A DNA stretch of 64,000 nucleotides from Paenibacillus algorifonticola (GCF_000971975.1 NZ_LAQO01000022.1:62001-126000), one strand, 5' to 3'; shown: positions 18,264 to 27,396, counted from the stretch's first letter. Notes: generated from the sequence alone by a model not told the origin. A program made the numbers and translations.

Positions 18264-18773
18264 GTGACGGAAATGTCGCCAATGATTATACAGGCTCGCG
18301 AAGAGCATATTGCGGACGCTGTCGCTTTTGCAGCATTAGTACGTAAAGAGGTCATGCCGATGTTTGCGATAAATGGTTTGCCGCCGGATCTCGTGAATTT
18401 TTCTGAGCATTATTTGCAGCAGGCGGGGGCGGCTTTTTTTCTGGCACTTTCGGAGCGGGGAGAAATAGGGGGGTGCATCGGTGTGCAGCCCTATGATAAC
18501 CGGATTGAAACGGCTCAATATGAAGCGAATCGTCCGGCCGCCGAAATTGTAAAATGCTATGTAGCTGCTGGCAGCCGCAGAAGCGGCGTAGGCTCACTGC
18601 TTACAGCAGAGGCCAAACGTTTTATCGCACAGCAGGGCTATAGCGTAGCATATTTGCATACGCATCGTTTTTTAAAGGGAGCAGTCGATTTTTGGCAGCG
18701 GCAGGGTTTTGTCATAACGGCTGAAGATCAAGATGAATGGCAGACGGTACATATGGATGCGAGCGTTACATAA
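18264..18773 (+). CDS. GNAT-family N-acetyltransferase
   Basis: GTG 18264 with AAGGAGAGG ending 8 bases upstream. The 169-residue protein has the GNAT core: acetyl-CoA loop VAAGSRRSGVGSLLTAEAKR (about residues 95-115) and AVDFWQRQGFVITAED toward the end. Substrate unknown. It shares a short message with the ArsR-type regulator. Confidence 0.78.
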   Translation: MTEMSPMIIQAREEHIADAVAFAALVRKEVMPMFAINGLPPDLVNFSEHYLQQAGAAFFLALSERGEIGGCIGVQPYDNRIETAQYEANRPAAEIVKCYVAAGSRRSGVGSLLTAEAKRFIAQQGYSVAYLHTHRFLKGAVDFWQRQGFVITAEDQDEWQTVHMDASVT

Positions 18774-18811
18774 CCGTACTATACGAACTATATTGTTCAA
18801 CTTGTAACTAG

Positions 18812-18848
18812 ACCGATTCAGGCGCGTAGCGCTTGAACGGTTTTTTTT
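18812..18848 (+). terminator. Intrinsic terminator after the GNAT gene
   Basis: CCG-A-TTCAGGCGC pairs with GCGCTTGAA-CGG around a short loop and is followed by eight T residues, directly upstream of the copA promoter. Confidence 0.9.
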
Positions 18849-18867
18849 ACATAAGTTGGGCCAAACC

Positions 18868-18928
18868 TTGACATACCCCCATGGGGTACTATATGATAAA
18901 AGCAACAACACATACCCCCACTGGGTAT
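18868..18928 (+). promoter_or_regulatory. copA promoter with two CsoR-like operator boxes
   Basis: TTGACA at 18868-18873 and TATGAT at 18892-18897 make an 18-bp-spaced sigma-A promoter. The spacer contains CATACCCCCATGGGGTAC (18872-18889), and a second copy, ATACCCCCACTGGGTAT, lies at 18912-18928 near the start of transcription. Both fit the C-rich/G-rich pseudo-palindrome bound by copper-sensing CsoR repressors. No csoR or copZ gene is present in this window. Confidence 0.8.
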
Positions 18929-18946
18929 ATAAAGGTGGCAATCAGG

Positions 18947-21169
18947 ATGGAAAACAGGCAAACAACACTGGAAATTTCGGGTATGACATGTGCAGCATGC
19001 GCGAATCGCATAGAGAAAGGCTTGAATAAGCTGGAAGGCGTATCGCATGCGACAGTCAACTTTACGATGGAGACGAGCCATGTCGAATATCGTGCGGATA
19101 CGATCGATTTGGCTGCGGTCATCAAGCGGATCGAGCAGCTTGGCTTTACAGCTGAGGAGAAGATAGAGCAGAAGCAAGGGGCGGAGCGTCGGCGTGACGA
19201 GATCCGCAAGCAGCAGTTGAAGTTCATCCTATCGGCAATACTGTCGCTTCCGCTTTTATGGGCGATGGCGGCGCATTTTTCCTTTACATCGTTCATATGG
19301 GTGCCGGATTTATTGCTCAATCCGTGGTTTCAGCTGGCGCTGGCGACTCCTGTACAATTTATAATCGGCTGGCCTTTTTATAAGGGGGCATTCAATGCGC
19401 TGCGCAGTGGGGGCGCGAATATGGATGTCTTAGTAGCGCTTGGGACGTCGGCGGCCTATTTTTACAGCTTGTATTTGACGTTGAAGCCTGAAGAGCATGT
19501 TGGGATGGCTAATATGCCAGTTATGCAGGAGCTGTATTATGAGACAAGCGCCTTGCTCATTACGTTGATTTTACTTGGAAAATGGTTCGAAGCGCTTGCT
19601 AAAGGCCGCTCATCGGAAGCGATTCGCTCGCTCATGGGACTGCAAGCGAAAACAGCGCTCGTCGTGCGCGACGGCTCTGAAGTGAGCATCCCGGTCGAGC
19701 AGGTGATCATTGGCGATCAGCTTATTGTGAAGCCGGGCGGCAAAATTCCGGTCGACGGCATTGTGCTGGACGGCAGCTCGGCGATCGACGAATCAATGCT
19801 GACTGGAGAAAGCCTGCCTGTTGACAAGCAGTCAGGCGACCAAGTATTCGGAGCCACGATTAATAAAAATGGCGTCCTGCGTGTTCAGGCAACGAAGGTT
19901 GGCAAAAATACGACGCTTGCGCAAATTATTCATATTGTCGAGCAGGCGCAAGGCTCGAAAGCGCCGATCCAGCGAATAGCTGACCGCATTTCCGGCATAT
20001 TCGTTCCCATCGTTGTAGGAATTGCCCTACTCGCTTTCGCGTTGTGGTACTTCTGGCTCGAGCCAGGTATGTTCGCTGAAGGGCTGGAGAAAGCTATCGC
20101 GGTGCTCGTTATCGCTTGCCCATGCGCACTCGGACTTGCGACACCGACCTCTATTATGGCGGGATCGGGCCGGGCGGCAGAAGTCGGCGTCTTGTTCAAG
20201 GGCGGTGAGCATTTAGAATCGACGCATCATATTACAGCGGTGCTGCTCGATAAAACGGGTACGGTAACGGAAGGCAAACCTTCGCTGACCGATGTTATCG
20301 TGGGAACTAATATATCGGAGCAGGAACTGCTTTCCCTCGTTGGCGGAGCCGAGAAAAGCTCGGAGCATCCGCTTGCAGAGGCTATTGTAGCCGCAATTGA
20401 AGCGCAGAACATTGCTGTTCCCGAAGCAACTGAATTTACAGCTATTCCGGGCTTTGGCATTCGGGCAACTGTGGCGGGCCGCGATGTTGCTGTCGGAACA
20501 CGCGCTTTAATGGAGCGTTACGCTGTTGTACACAACGGTGAGGCGTCCATGGCCGAGCTGGAGGAAGCTGGGAAAACGGTTATGCTGACTGCTGTTGATG
20601 GCCAATATACCGGCATGATTGCGGTTGCGGATACGATTAAACCATCATCCAAGCAAGCGATTGACCGCCTCAAGCATCTTGGCATTCAGGTCATGATGAT
20701 TACAGGAGATAATGCACGGACTGCTGCGGCTATTGCGAGCGAAGCGGGTATCGAGCATGTTATCGCTGGCGTGCTGCCCGAAGGCAAAGCCGAGGAGGTC
20801 AAAAAGCTCCAGGCGGCCGGCATGAAAGTAGCAATGGTTGGGGACGGCATTAATGATGCCCCGGCGCTGGCGGCAGCGGACATCGGCATGGCGATGGGGA
20901 CAGGAACGGATGTTGCGATGGAGACGGCGGATGTCACACTTATGCGCGGCGATTTAAACAGCATTGTCGACGCCATAACGATGAGCAAGAAGACAATGCG
21001 CAACATTAAGCAAAACCTGTTTTGGGCGTTGGCCTACAATGTAATCGGCATTCCGATAGCGGCAGCGGGCCTGCTCGCGCCTTGGCTGGCAGGGGCGGCG
21101 ATGGCGCTTAGTTCCGTATCGGTTGTACTCAATGCGCTGCGCTTGCAGCGGATGAAAATCAAAGCGTGA
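18947..21169 (+). CDS. copA: Copper-exporting P1B-type ATPase
   Basis: Start at ATG 18947 is supported by AAAGGTGG at 18931-18938 and gives one N-terminal heavy-metal domain with GMTCAAC (residues 12-18). The rest shows TGESLPVD in the actuator domain, the membrane metal site CPCALGLATPT, the phosphorylation motif DKTGTVTEG, MITGDNART, GDGINDAPALAAADIG and, in the last helix pair, YN and MALSSVSVVLNALRL. CPC with M-x2-S-S marks Cu(I) transport. It exports Cu+ from the cytoplasm using ATP. Only one HMA domain is present, where B. subtilis CopA has two. Length 740. Confidence 0.95.
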   Translation: MENRQTTLEISGMTCAACANRIEKGLNKLEGVSHATVNFTMETSHVEYRADTIDLAAVIKRIEQLGFTAEEKIEQKQGAERRRDEIRKQQLKFILSAILSLPLLWAMAAHFSFTSFIWVPDLLLNPWFQLALATPVQFIIGWPFYKGAFNALRSGGANMDVLVALGTSAAYFYSLYLTLKPEEHVGMANMPVMQELYYETSALLITLILLGKWFEALAKGRSSEAIRSLMGLQAKTALVVRDGSEVSIPVEQVIIGDQLIVKPGGKIPVDGIVLDGSSAIDESMLTGESLPVDKQSGDQVFGATINKNGVLRVQATKVGKNTTLAQIIHIVEQAQGSKAPIQRIADRISGIFVPIVVGIALLAFALWYFWLEPGMFAEGLEKAIAVLVIACPCALGLATPTSIMAGSGRAAEVGVLFKGGEHLESTHHITAVLLDKTGTVTEGKPSLTDVIVGTNISEQELLSLVGGAEKSSEHPLAEAIVAAIEAQNIAVPEATEFTAIPGFGIRATVAGRDVAVGTRALMERYAVVHNGEASMAELEEAGKTVMLTAVDGQYTGMIAVADTIKPSSKQAIDRLKHLGIQVMMITGDNARTAAAIASEAGIEHVIAGVLPEGKAEEVKKLQAAGMKVAMVGDGINDAPALAAADIGMAMGTGTDVAMETADVTLMRGDLNSIVDAITMSKKTMRNIKQNLFWALAYNVIGIPIAAAGLLAPWLAGAAMALSSVSVVLNALRLQRMKIKA

Positions 21170-21185
21170 CCTTTATTTCTCTGCG

Positions 21186-21224
21186 AAACGTGCGTTGCCT
21201 CTAAAGGATGGCAACGCACGTTTT
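21186..21224 (+). terminator. Intrinsic terminator after copA
   Basis: A perfect 13-bp stem (AACGTGCGTTGCC with GGCAACGCACGTT) around a 10-base loop, followed by T residues. Confidence 0.9.
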
Positions 21225-21330
21225 ACGCTTGTCCTTAATGCTGATGCTAATGGCAGGGTTGCCCGGCCGCCTATGAATCGGGTATTCTAAGAAGGTACTT
21301 CATTTCGTTTCTGGGAGAGGACAGCATCCA

Positions 21331-21753
21331 ATGAATAAAAATGCAAAAATTGGCGGCGGCGGCATTCATCATATCGCGCTGCGCGCATATGACTTTGAAG
21401 CAACCGTGAAATTTTATACAGAAGGACTCGGCTTTACGCCAAGACATAGCTGGGGTGAAGGAGATGGCCGCGTTATTATGCTGGATAGCGGCGATGGCAA
21501 CTATCTAGAAGTATTCGCTGGCGGCAAGGCGCCGGTGGCGGACGAAGGCTCCTATTTCCATTTAGCTTACCGCTCCGAAAATATAGAGCTTGCCGTACAG
21601 TCAGCAGTAGCAGCTGGCGCCGTTGTGACGGTGGAGACGAAGGAAGTTGTACTCGGCGACAATCCGCCAACTCCGGTGAAAATCGCTTTCGTCAAAGGCT
21701 TGAATGGCGAAATCATTGAGTTTTTCCAAAGCACAGGTGACAATCAGCTGTAA
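21331..21753 (+). CDS. VOC-superfamily (glyoxalase/dioxygenase-like) protein
   Basis: ATG 21331 after GGGAGAGGA. The 140-residue protein has two paired beta-alpha-beta-beta-beta units: IHHIALRAYDFEATVKFYTE (His ligand, about 12-31), LEVFAGG (Glu ligand, about 60), FHLAYRSENIELAV (His, about 77) and GEIIEFFQ (Glu, about 130). These ligands fit a divalent metal site as in glyoxalase I and related enzymes. Substrate unknown. Confidence 0.8.
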   Translation: MNKNAKIGGGGIHHIALRAYDFEATVKFYTEGLGFTPRHSWGEGDGRVIMLDSGDGNYLEVFAGGKAPVADEGSYFHLAYRSENIELAVQSAVAAGAVVTVETKEVVLGDNPPTPVKIAFVKGLNGEIIEFFQSTGDNQL

Positions 21754-21906
21754 GCAATCGGCAGGCTATAAGCAAGAATCATCATCTTATGTCAAAAATG
21801 CTGCGACAGCCGGAGGCGATGCCTGCGGTTGTTCCGGCTTATGGCCTCCCATTATGAAGGCGGGCCGCTATTTTTATTGGCGGTTTTAGTAGTAAGGAGG
21901 GCTTGA

Positions 21907-22677
21907 ATGATCGTTGTTATTATGGTTGCAGCGCTTGCGCTGCTATTTTATTTATTTTTGATATTGCCGACGCAGTGGTTTAAGGTGGAGCGTTACCATT
22001 ATTCGGCGGGATTGGGGCTCAAGGTGCTGCAAATTAGTGACCTGCATGTTGAAAATATTCGCATCAGCCCGCAGCGAATCCAGAAGCTGATTGCCCGTGA
22101 GCAGCCGGCATACATATTCCTCACCGGAGATTTTACCCAGCAGCTGCGCTATTTACCGAAGGTTCAGCAATACATGAAGGCGATTTGCGCAGCTGGCATT
22201 CCGATTTATGCCGTTTACGGCAATCACGACCATCGGCTTATGGCTTCCGGCGTGCGCGAGCTGACGAAGCTTCTGAATCGGGAAGGCGTTATCGTTCTGA
22301 CTAATGAGAGCATCGATTTAGGCGCGTTTCAATTGGTTGGCATTGACGATTGGGGCAGCAAAAAAAGCAAGCCTGGGCAAGCTTTTCTCCACGTTGATCC
22401 ATCTAAGCCCATTATCGTGCTGGCTCACGATCCCAATACGGTGCTGCACATTAAGCATTCCTATGATTATCTCATGTCGGGTCATTTTCATGGCATGCAG
22501 TTTAATGTTCCGTTTCTGTTCCGGTTTATTAACAAGGGCAAGCTCGCTGCTTCTGGCATTTATAAGGGCCAGCATAAATGGAGCAACGGCACCTTCTATA
22601 TTTCCAAAGGCATTAGCCAGACCGAGCCCAATGCCAGATTCCTCATTCGCAGCGAAGTGACGGTGCATCAGCTGTAG
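21907..22677 (+). CDS. Membrane-anchored metallophosphoesterase
   Basis: ATG 21907 with AAGGAGGG upstream. An N-terminal membrane helix (residues 1-20) is followed by a calcineurin-like phosphoesterase domain: ISDLHVEN (about 42-49), TGDFTQ (about 75), VYGNHDHR (about 106-113), LAHDPN (about 177) and SGHFHGMQF (about 195-203). All metal ligands of the family are visible. Similar proteins (YkuE/YaeI) hydrolyse UDP-diacylglucosamine-like or other phosphoesters at the membrane; the substrate here is unknown. Confidence 0.85.
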   Translation: MIVVIMVAALALLFYLFLILPTQWFKVERYHYSAGLGLKVLQISDLHVENIRISPQRIQKLIAREQPAYIFLTGDFTQQLRYLPKVQQYMKAICAAGIPIYAVYGNHDHRLMASGVRELTKLLNREGVIVLTNESIDLGAFQLVGIDDWGSKKSKPGQAFLHVDPSKPIIVLAHDPNTVLHIKHSYDYLMSGHFHGMQFNVPFLFRFINKGKLAASGIYKGQHKWSNGTFYISKGISQTEPNARFLIRSEVTVHQL

Positions 22678-22704
22678 AACGGCTATAACAAGGGGGCCAT
22701 CCTG

Positions 22705-23247
22705 ATGATTTATGTAGTTAGACATGGGCAAACCGATTATAACAAGGAACAAAGAATGCAAGGAAGGTCGGGACTGCCACTAAACGAGCACGGGATAATA
22801 CAAGCGAACCAGCTAAGAGAGCGACTGCGGGACGTCACCTTTAATTTTGTATTTTCTTCTCCGCAAGAAAGAGCTGTGCAAACAGCTGAAATAGCAACCG
22901 GTGCCACTGCCATTATTGATGCAAGGCTCGATGCTTTCGATTTAGGGGAAGCGGATAAATTAAAAGCGAGCGAAGTGAAAATGAAAGGTTTTACTCCTGA
23001 TTCAAGCGTCTATAAAGGAGTGGAAGAGACCGATCTTTTTGCTGAACGAGTTTTTAGTTTTATGAGTGAGCTTCAAGCGATGAATGAAGGTAAAGAGGTT
23101 AATATTTTAATATCCGGACATGCTTGTACAACGGGCTGTATCGGTGCTTACTTCAATGGTATACCGGATGATGGGAATATTACGAGGTACTCATCAGCTA
23201 ATTGGGACTACAAGACCTATGAGTTCAAATCATTGATGGGCGATTAG
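22705..23247 (+). CDS. Histidine phosphatase family protein
   Basis: ATG 22705 with AAGGGGG upstream. The 180-residue protein opens with VVRHGQTDYNKEQRMQG, the RHG phosphohistidine motif of the phosphoglycerate-mutase-like superfamily, has FSSPQERAVQTAEI (second Arg, about 50-65) and ends with ILISGHACTTGC carrying the second catalytic His. Likely a small-molecule phosphatase; not a true glycolytic mutase by length and sequence. Confidence 0.85.
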   Translation: MIYVVRHGQTDYNKEQRMQGRSGLPLNEHGIIQANQLRERLRDVTFNFVFSSPQERAVQTAEIATGATAIIDARLDAFDLGEADKLKASEVKMKGFTPDSSVYKGVEETDLFAERVFSFMSELQAMNEGKEVNILISGHACTTGCIGAYFNGIPDDGNITRYSSANWDYKTYEFKSLMGD

Positions 23248-23265
23248 CAAAATAGAAGATACCGT

Positions 23266-23305
23266 AAGCAGCTTATCCTTATGAGGAAAACGAGCTGCTT
23301 TTTTC
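23266..23305 (+). terminator. Intrinsic terminator between convergent genes
   Basis: AAGCAGCT (23266-23273) pairs with AGCTGCTT (23293-23300), followed by six T residues. Confidence 0.8.
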
Positions 23306-23387
23306 TATTGCAAAAAACGCATCGTATACTCGCTAAAAGAAGCTGGGTATACGATGCGTCTCGCTTGGCTGAGGATTGTCATGTCTT

Positions 23388-23927
23388 TCAGGACTTATAT
23401 TCCTCGGCAGTCAAGGCGAAGAGGAGGTGATCCTCCCACACTCCATTAATTTTTAAATAGCGAAGGGCAAGGCCCTCTTGGCGAAAGCCGGTACGCTCCA
23501 GAACACGAATGGAAGACGTGTTTCTCGGCATTACCCCAGCTTGTAGGCGATGCAGGTCAAGCTGCTCGAAAGCATAGGCAGTGACTAAGCGAACAGCCTC
23601 CGATACATAACCATTGCCTTGATGGGCGCGATCGAGAAAATAACCGACATTCGCATTTTGCAGTGGTCCTCTTATCACATTAGATAACTCGATTCGGCCA
23701 ATTAACTGCTGCTCCAGCATAATGCCGAACGGATAAGATGCAGCTTCAGCCTGCTTCTGTATGCCTAGAAGAATATGCTCTTGCTGGCCTTCCAACGTGA
23801 GGAAGTTATCGGGGCGTACGGGATCTACAGGCTGGAGAAAGGCTTGGTTGCTTAATCTGAGTACAAGCATGGCCTCGGCATCAGCAAGCTCAAGGGGCTT
23901 TAAATAAATGCTCTGCTTTATTGTCAT
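23388..23927 (-). CDS. GNAT acetyltransferase of the RimJ/RimL type
   Basis: Reads on the minus strand from ATG at 23927, with AAAGGAG about 9 bases upstream. The 179-residue protein has QLIGRIELSNVIRGPLQNAN, YFLDRAHQGNGYVSEAVRLV (acetyl-CoA loop, about 95-114) and MPRNTSSIRVLERTGFRQEG (about 132-151), the RimJ/RimL signature. Such enzymes acetylate ribosomal proteins, amino acids or antibiotics; the substrate is unknown. It is convergent with the histidine phosphatase gene. Confidence 0.85.
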   Translation of the reverse strand: MTIKQSIYLKPLELADAEAMLVLRLSNQAFLQPVDPVRPDNFLTLEGQQEHILLGIQKQAEAASYPFGIMLEQQLIGRIELSNVIRGPLQNANVGYFLDRAHQGNGYVSEAVRLVTAYAFEQLDLHRLQAGVMPRNTSSIRVLERTGFRQEGLALRYLKINGVWEDHLLFALTAEEYKS

Positions 23928-23997
23928 CTATCGGTACTCCTTTCTGATAGCCGAACCTGAAATCGGAGGCGCGGCCAATGGGAATAGAAGCCGGCAA

Positions 23998-24645
23998 TTA
24001 AAAAATGCTAAGCTTAAAAGGCTTCTTGTATAGCGGATAAAGCCATTTGACCCCGCTCGGCGTCAACGTATCTGCAAATAAATGGGATAAATATCCAATG
24101 ACTGCAACTCGCATAATGCCCTCAAGATGAAGCTGCTGCTCCAGTCCCCAGGCGATCGCGCCCCATGCCGCGGTAGCCCATACCGTATGCGTCATGCCGC
24201 GATGCTTGAGCCAAGGCGCCAAGGCGACGAATGCACCAAGGCCGATAAGCCAGTTCATGCCGAACCAGAAGCCGCCGTACACAAAGGCTCCGCCGATAGC
24301 GCTGACAAGTGCATTGCGGATGACGCCGCGCTTCGCAACGAGCCCAAGCAGCACAACGCCAACGGAAGCAACAAGCAGCTTCCAGCCAACGGTATGATTC
24401 ACCACATACAAATAGCTGACAATCGCAATCATAATAACGCCGCCCCAAATGAGCAAATCATGAATGAGCTTGGATACTTTGCCAAGCTTGCTGCTCAAAA
24501 TACTAGGGCCATCAAGATCCGCGCTTAAGGCGGAGATCGCGGCAACGGCTACATAAGCAGCCGCATTCGCAGGGGTGAAGGAATAATAAGCTGCCGCACC
24601 GGCTCCTATAACCATGCCAATCGTAAGATGTGTCGTGCCTTTCAT
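23998..24645 (-). CDS. Metal-dependent hydrolase of the YdjM/YfhO (DUF457) membrane family
   Basis: Start at ATG 24645 (minus strand) is set by TAGGAGG four bases upstream. The 215-residue protein begins MKGTTHLTIGMVIGAGAAAY, has SADLDGPSILSSKLGK (about 40-55), KHRGMTHTVWATA (about 142-154) and GYLSHLFADTLTPSGVKWLY near the C-terminus. The conserved His and Asp residues and several membrane helices are those of LexA-binding, inner-membrane metal-dependent hydrolases. The biochemical role is unproven. Confidence 0.82.
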   Translation of the reverse strand: MKGTTHLTIGMVIGAGAAAYYSFTPANAAAYVAVAAISALSADLDGPSILSSKLGKVSKLIHDLLIWGGVIMIAIVSYLYVVNHTVGWKLLVASVGVVLLGLVAKRGVIRNALVSAIGGAFVYGGFWFGMNWLIGLGAFVALAPWLKHRGMTHTVWATAAWGAIAWGLEQQLHLEGIMRVAVIGYLSHLFADTLTPSGVKWLYPLYKKPFKLSIF

Positions 24646-25543
24646 TGTTCCTCCTAATGCCTGGCTATTATCCAGATATGTATTCAAACGTATGTTCGCT
24701 ATATTATTATACAAGAAATACGCGAAGGGAACAAGAGTGCGTATCTGTGTGACGTCATAATTTTTAAGAAAAGTTTCAGAATATATGAGAATAATCTTTC
24801 ATAATTGATGAGAAATGCATATTTATACATCTTAATGCATAAAATGAGGCTCGTCCTTATGAAATGATCCTTCAGATGACAAAAAGGGAGAATATAGGTT
24901 AGCTTGACTGGACTAGCGTACAGAATCAATCCTCTTGCCATTGCCAAGTGAATGGGTTTGAATAAAAAATATCTGCGATATTCCAGTTACAAGATTTTTT
25001 TTCGTAATAGACACTTTTCGAATATGCAGCCATAATGCCTAGCCAATTTTCACCCAACAATTATATTTGCTTATACAAGAAGCCCATTAAGCTCATATCC
25101 TGAAATAAAATTGGACATATTCTCCAATGACTTGGTGAAAATCTTTTGTAAGTAATCCTGTAATTTTCTCAAGTTTTTCCTCAACAGAAGATCTCCTTTA
25201 GAAGATTTGAAACCATGTAGTAACGTTAAATTGTGTCATAAGTGATGGTTGAGTAGATGATTGTGAGTGAGCTATGCCAGCGATGTGACCAAACTCTGAA
25301 CTTAAAAAAATGTCGGATGACAAGAACATACATTCATTAGGATCTGCGCGCTGCGCGGCTTTTTCATTTTAACGATGCAAGATCTTGTCCTGGACTTTGG
25401 ACAAGATCTTGCATCGTTACCCGATTGAGGACAACAACTTGCATAGTTTACCGTGGTCCTCGATTGACGACAATGTCCTTTTGACAAGCGTCAGACGTAA
25501 AGCTAAACAGGCTTTATGTGATTCTAATCCAAGGAAATTAATG
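24646..25543. other. AT-rich 900-bp non-coding stretch at the left edge of an accessory island
   Basis: No convincing gene is seen. The composition is clearly more AT-rich than the genes to the left. On the minus strand near 25100-25200 there is a short, SD-preceded and protein-like but broken frame (reads like EKITGLLTKDFHQVIGEYV and then a stop), which may be the remains of a small gene. The right part holds a large perfect inverted repeat listed separately. The stretch probably marks an old insertion or deletion junction. Confidence 0.45.
25370..25419. repeat. Perfect 21-bp inverted repeat with an extra degenerate copy
   Basis: Arms at 25370-25390 and 25399-25419 are exact reverse complements (core GATGCAAGATCTTGTCC / GGACAAGATCTTGCATC) around TGGACTTT. 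A degenerate direct copy, GGACAACAACTTGCATAGTT, lies at about 25429-25448. No T tract follows, so it is not a normal terminator. Confidence 0.75.
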
Positions 25544-26272
25544 TTATGATTGGATTGAAGCAATGATTAAATCAGCAATTTGTTTCGGATGAGTAATTGG
25601 AGCCAGATGACCTGCGCTAATTTCAAAACTGCGCCAACCTTGTTCGGCTGCCTCAGAAGCCGTTTGATGAAACATTGGGAATTCCATGCAACAAATATAA
25701 GAACGGGACATTTGTGCTTGTTTTTCCAAGGAGTAGTTGAGTTTCTCCATATGTGTTGATAGCGGCATTCTGGTTAGGAAGGGAGTAATGGCTGCAGAGA
25801 TTTCGGTATCGTTTAATCCAAATGTCTCTACAGGCGGCGGCTCAACTAAGGAGGGGTTCGATGACAAGAAATGCTGCATGAGGGAATATACTTCTGGATA
25901 ATGGTCTACGACAGACTCGCCTGTTTCGGTAATAAAACCGTCTACAATTACGATATCGCAACTGACTCGACCGAACAAACGATCTGCGGCTCCCACAGCA
26001 ACCATTGCTCCATAACTGTGACCGACCAGCACAACGTTCGTCATGTTCTCGAACAATATAAGATTTACAATATCCTCGATATGCACGGATAAATTAATGT
26101 CCCCAGTCAGCAAATGTTTGCGTTCGCCAAGCCCAGTTAAAGTCGGAGCCAGAACACGATACCCTTTGGCAGCCAATTGATTGGCGACTTCTCTCCAACT
26201 CCATCCCCCTAACCAAGAACCATGAATGAGGACAACCGATGGATTCTCTGAAATCTCTGCATCGTAAAACAT
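25544..26272 (-). CDS. Alpha/beta-fold hydrolase (esterase/hydroxynitrile-lyase-like superfamily)
   Basis: Minus strand, start ATG 26272 with AGGAGGG about 9 bases upstream. The 242-residue protein shows VVLIHGSWLGGWSW with the oxyanion HG (about 13-26), PTLTGLGER, the nucleophile elbow VGHSYGAMV with catalytic Ser (about residue 84) and SAGHLAPITHP with the catalytic His near the C-terminus (about 222). This is the plant-esterase/hydroxynitrile-lyase/EstC branch of the fold. Its promoter region carries a palindromic site like that of the nitrilase operon, so the two may be co-controlled by the IclR protein between them. The substrate is unknown. Confidence 0.82.
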   Translation of the reverse strand: MFYDAEISENPSVVLIHGSWLGGWSWREVANQLAAKGYRVLAPTLTGLGERKHLLTGDINLSVHIEDIVNLILFENMTNVVLVGHSYGAMVAVGAADRLFGRVSCDIVIVDGFITETGESVVDHYPEVYSLMQHFLSSNPSLVEPPPVETFGLNDTEISAAITPFLTRMPLSTHMEKLNYSLEKQAQMSRSYICCMEFPMFHQTASEAAEQGWRSFEISAGHLAPITHPKQIADLIIASIQS

Positions 26273-26296
26273 AGTACGTTCACCCTCCTATTATTG

Positions 26297-26371
26297 TTCA
26301 CCATTAGTGTGTGTGTTCACTATGTGTGAATGTTTTTAACATCATTATAACGATGTTTATCAATTTTGCAA
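26297..26371 (-). promoter_or_regulatory. Promoter of the alpha/beta hydrolase with operator-like repeats
   Basis: On the minus strand TTGCAA (26366-26371) and TATAAT (26344-26349) are 16 bp apart. Downstream lie two similar units, GTTCACCATTAGTGTG (from 26297) and GTTCACTATGTGTG (from 26315), containing the CATTAGTG/CACTATG half-sites that resemble those at the nitrilase promoter. Confidence 0.55.
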
Positions 26372-26552
26372 CTATTTTCAGAACAGATGTCAACTTAGTT
26401 TACAAATAAAGGGGAGGGGTGAAAAACATACCGCGCGTTGCCTAGATAAACGTCCTTGTCCCTTCCTTGCGAAAAAATATCAAATCTATTACTATTTAGA
26501 CAACATCAACAAATGTATGGGCTAGAACACTACTTTAAGGCAGGGTGAATGC

Positions 26553-27332
26553 ATGAAAGAGATGGAAGCTCCAAATCGATTAATTTCCTCCTCTCAGGGA
26601 ATCCAATCTCTAGAGATCGCTTTTTCCATACTGAAATGTTTTAAAGAGGCGAAAGCTCCCTTGTCCGTATCGGAACTGTCCAAAAGAATGGATATGCCGA
26701 AGAATAAAATTCATAAATACCTGGTTAGTTTTACAAGAGTCGGCGCTCTTATTCAGAATAAAAAAGACTCGTCTTACGCCATGGGGCCATCCTTAATCGA
26801 GTTAGGCTTGGTCGCGCTCCAACAATTCGATGTTGTCAAAATCGCCAAACCTCATATCCGCGAATTCAGCAAACAAATCAATCACTCCGTAGCGCTTGCC
26901 ATCTGGAGCGAGGAAGGGCCGATAATTGCTGAATACGAACGAAGCGATAAACCGATACAGGTCGAAATTCGAGCCGGCTATCGCTTTCCATTGTTGATGA
27001 CGGCCCTTGGTAAGTGTTTTGCCGCTTTTCTTCCGTTCTCGCAGGTTCAGCCATTAATACAACGGGAGATCGACAACTATCAACTTGACGAGCAGATGGT
27101 GAAGCAGGAATTGCAGACGATTCGAGAGGAACGAGTTTCCTTTCGCAATACGCTGTTTGACGGAATACCTGGGAGCATGTCAGTAGCAAGTCCGATTTTT
27201 GACTATACGGGAAACATGGTTGCCGCACTTTGTCTCATCGGATTTACTGGCGAAATCGATACTAGTCCATCCTCAATAGATGTACTCAAGCTCAAGGAGA
27301 AAGCTAATCAAATAACCAATCAACTGACATAG
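26553..27332 (+). CDS. IclR-family transcriptional regulator
   Basis: ATG 26553 after GGCAGGGTG. The 259-residue protein has an N-terminal winged helix (GIQSLEIAFSILKCFKEA, LSVSELSKRMDMPKNKIHKY, about 16-60) and an IclR effector domain (about 80-255) with ALGKCFAAFLP and ASPIFDYTGNMVAALCLIGF. IclR proteins bind small acids or aromatic compounds and repress or activate nearby catabolic genes. It lies between the divergent hydrolase and the nitrilase operon, both of which have matching palindromes at their promoters, so it is the likely regulator of both. A strong terminator follows. Confidence 0.88.
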   Translation: MKEMEAPNRLISSSQGIQSLEIAFSILKCFKEAKAPLSVSELSKRMDMPKNKIHKYLVSFTRVGALIQNKKDSSYAMGPSLIELGLVALQQFDVVKIAKPHIREFSKQINHSVALAIWSEEGPIIAEYERSDKPIQVEIRAGYRFPLLMTALGKCFAAFLPFSQVQPLIQREIDNYQLDEQMVKQELQTIREERVSFRNTLFDGIPGSMSVASPIFDYTGNMVAALCLIGFTGEIDTSPSSIDVLKLKEKANQITNQLT

Positions 27333-27336
27333 GGAA

Positions 27337-27383
27337 AAAAGACACTGCGCTCATCGACTCATCGACCGCAGTGTCTTTTTTTT
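27337..27383 (+). terminator. Intrinsic terminator after the IclR gene
   Basis: AAAGACACTGCG pairs with CGCAGTGTCTTT across a 17-base loop containing a small repeat, followed by a T run. Confidence 0.9.
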
Positions 27384-27396
27384 ATGTAACTTTTCC

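Noticed and set aside
17866..21169. ArsR-type regulator as the copper sensor of copA
   Set aside because: A terminator separates them and the copA promoter carries CsoR-type boxes, not ArsR-type sites.
24699..24947. An 82-codon minus-strand frame
   Set aside because: AT-rich, unusual residue mix, no convincing SD, and it overlaps the region upstream of the ydjM-like gene.
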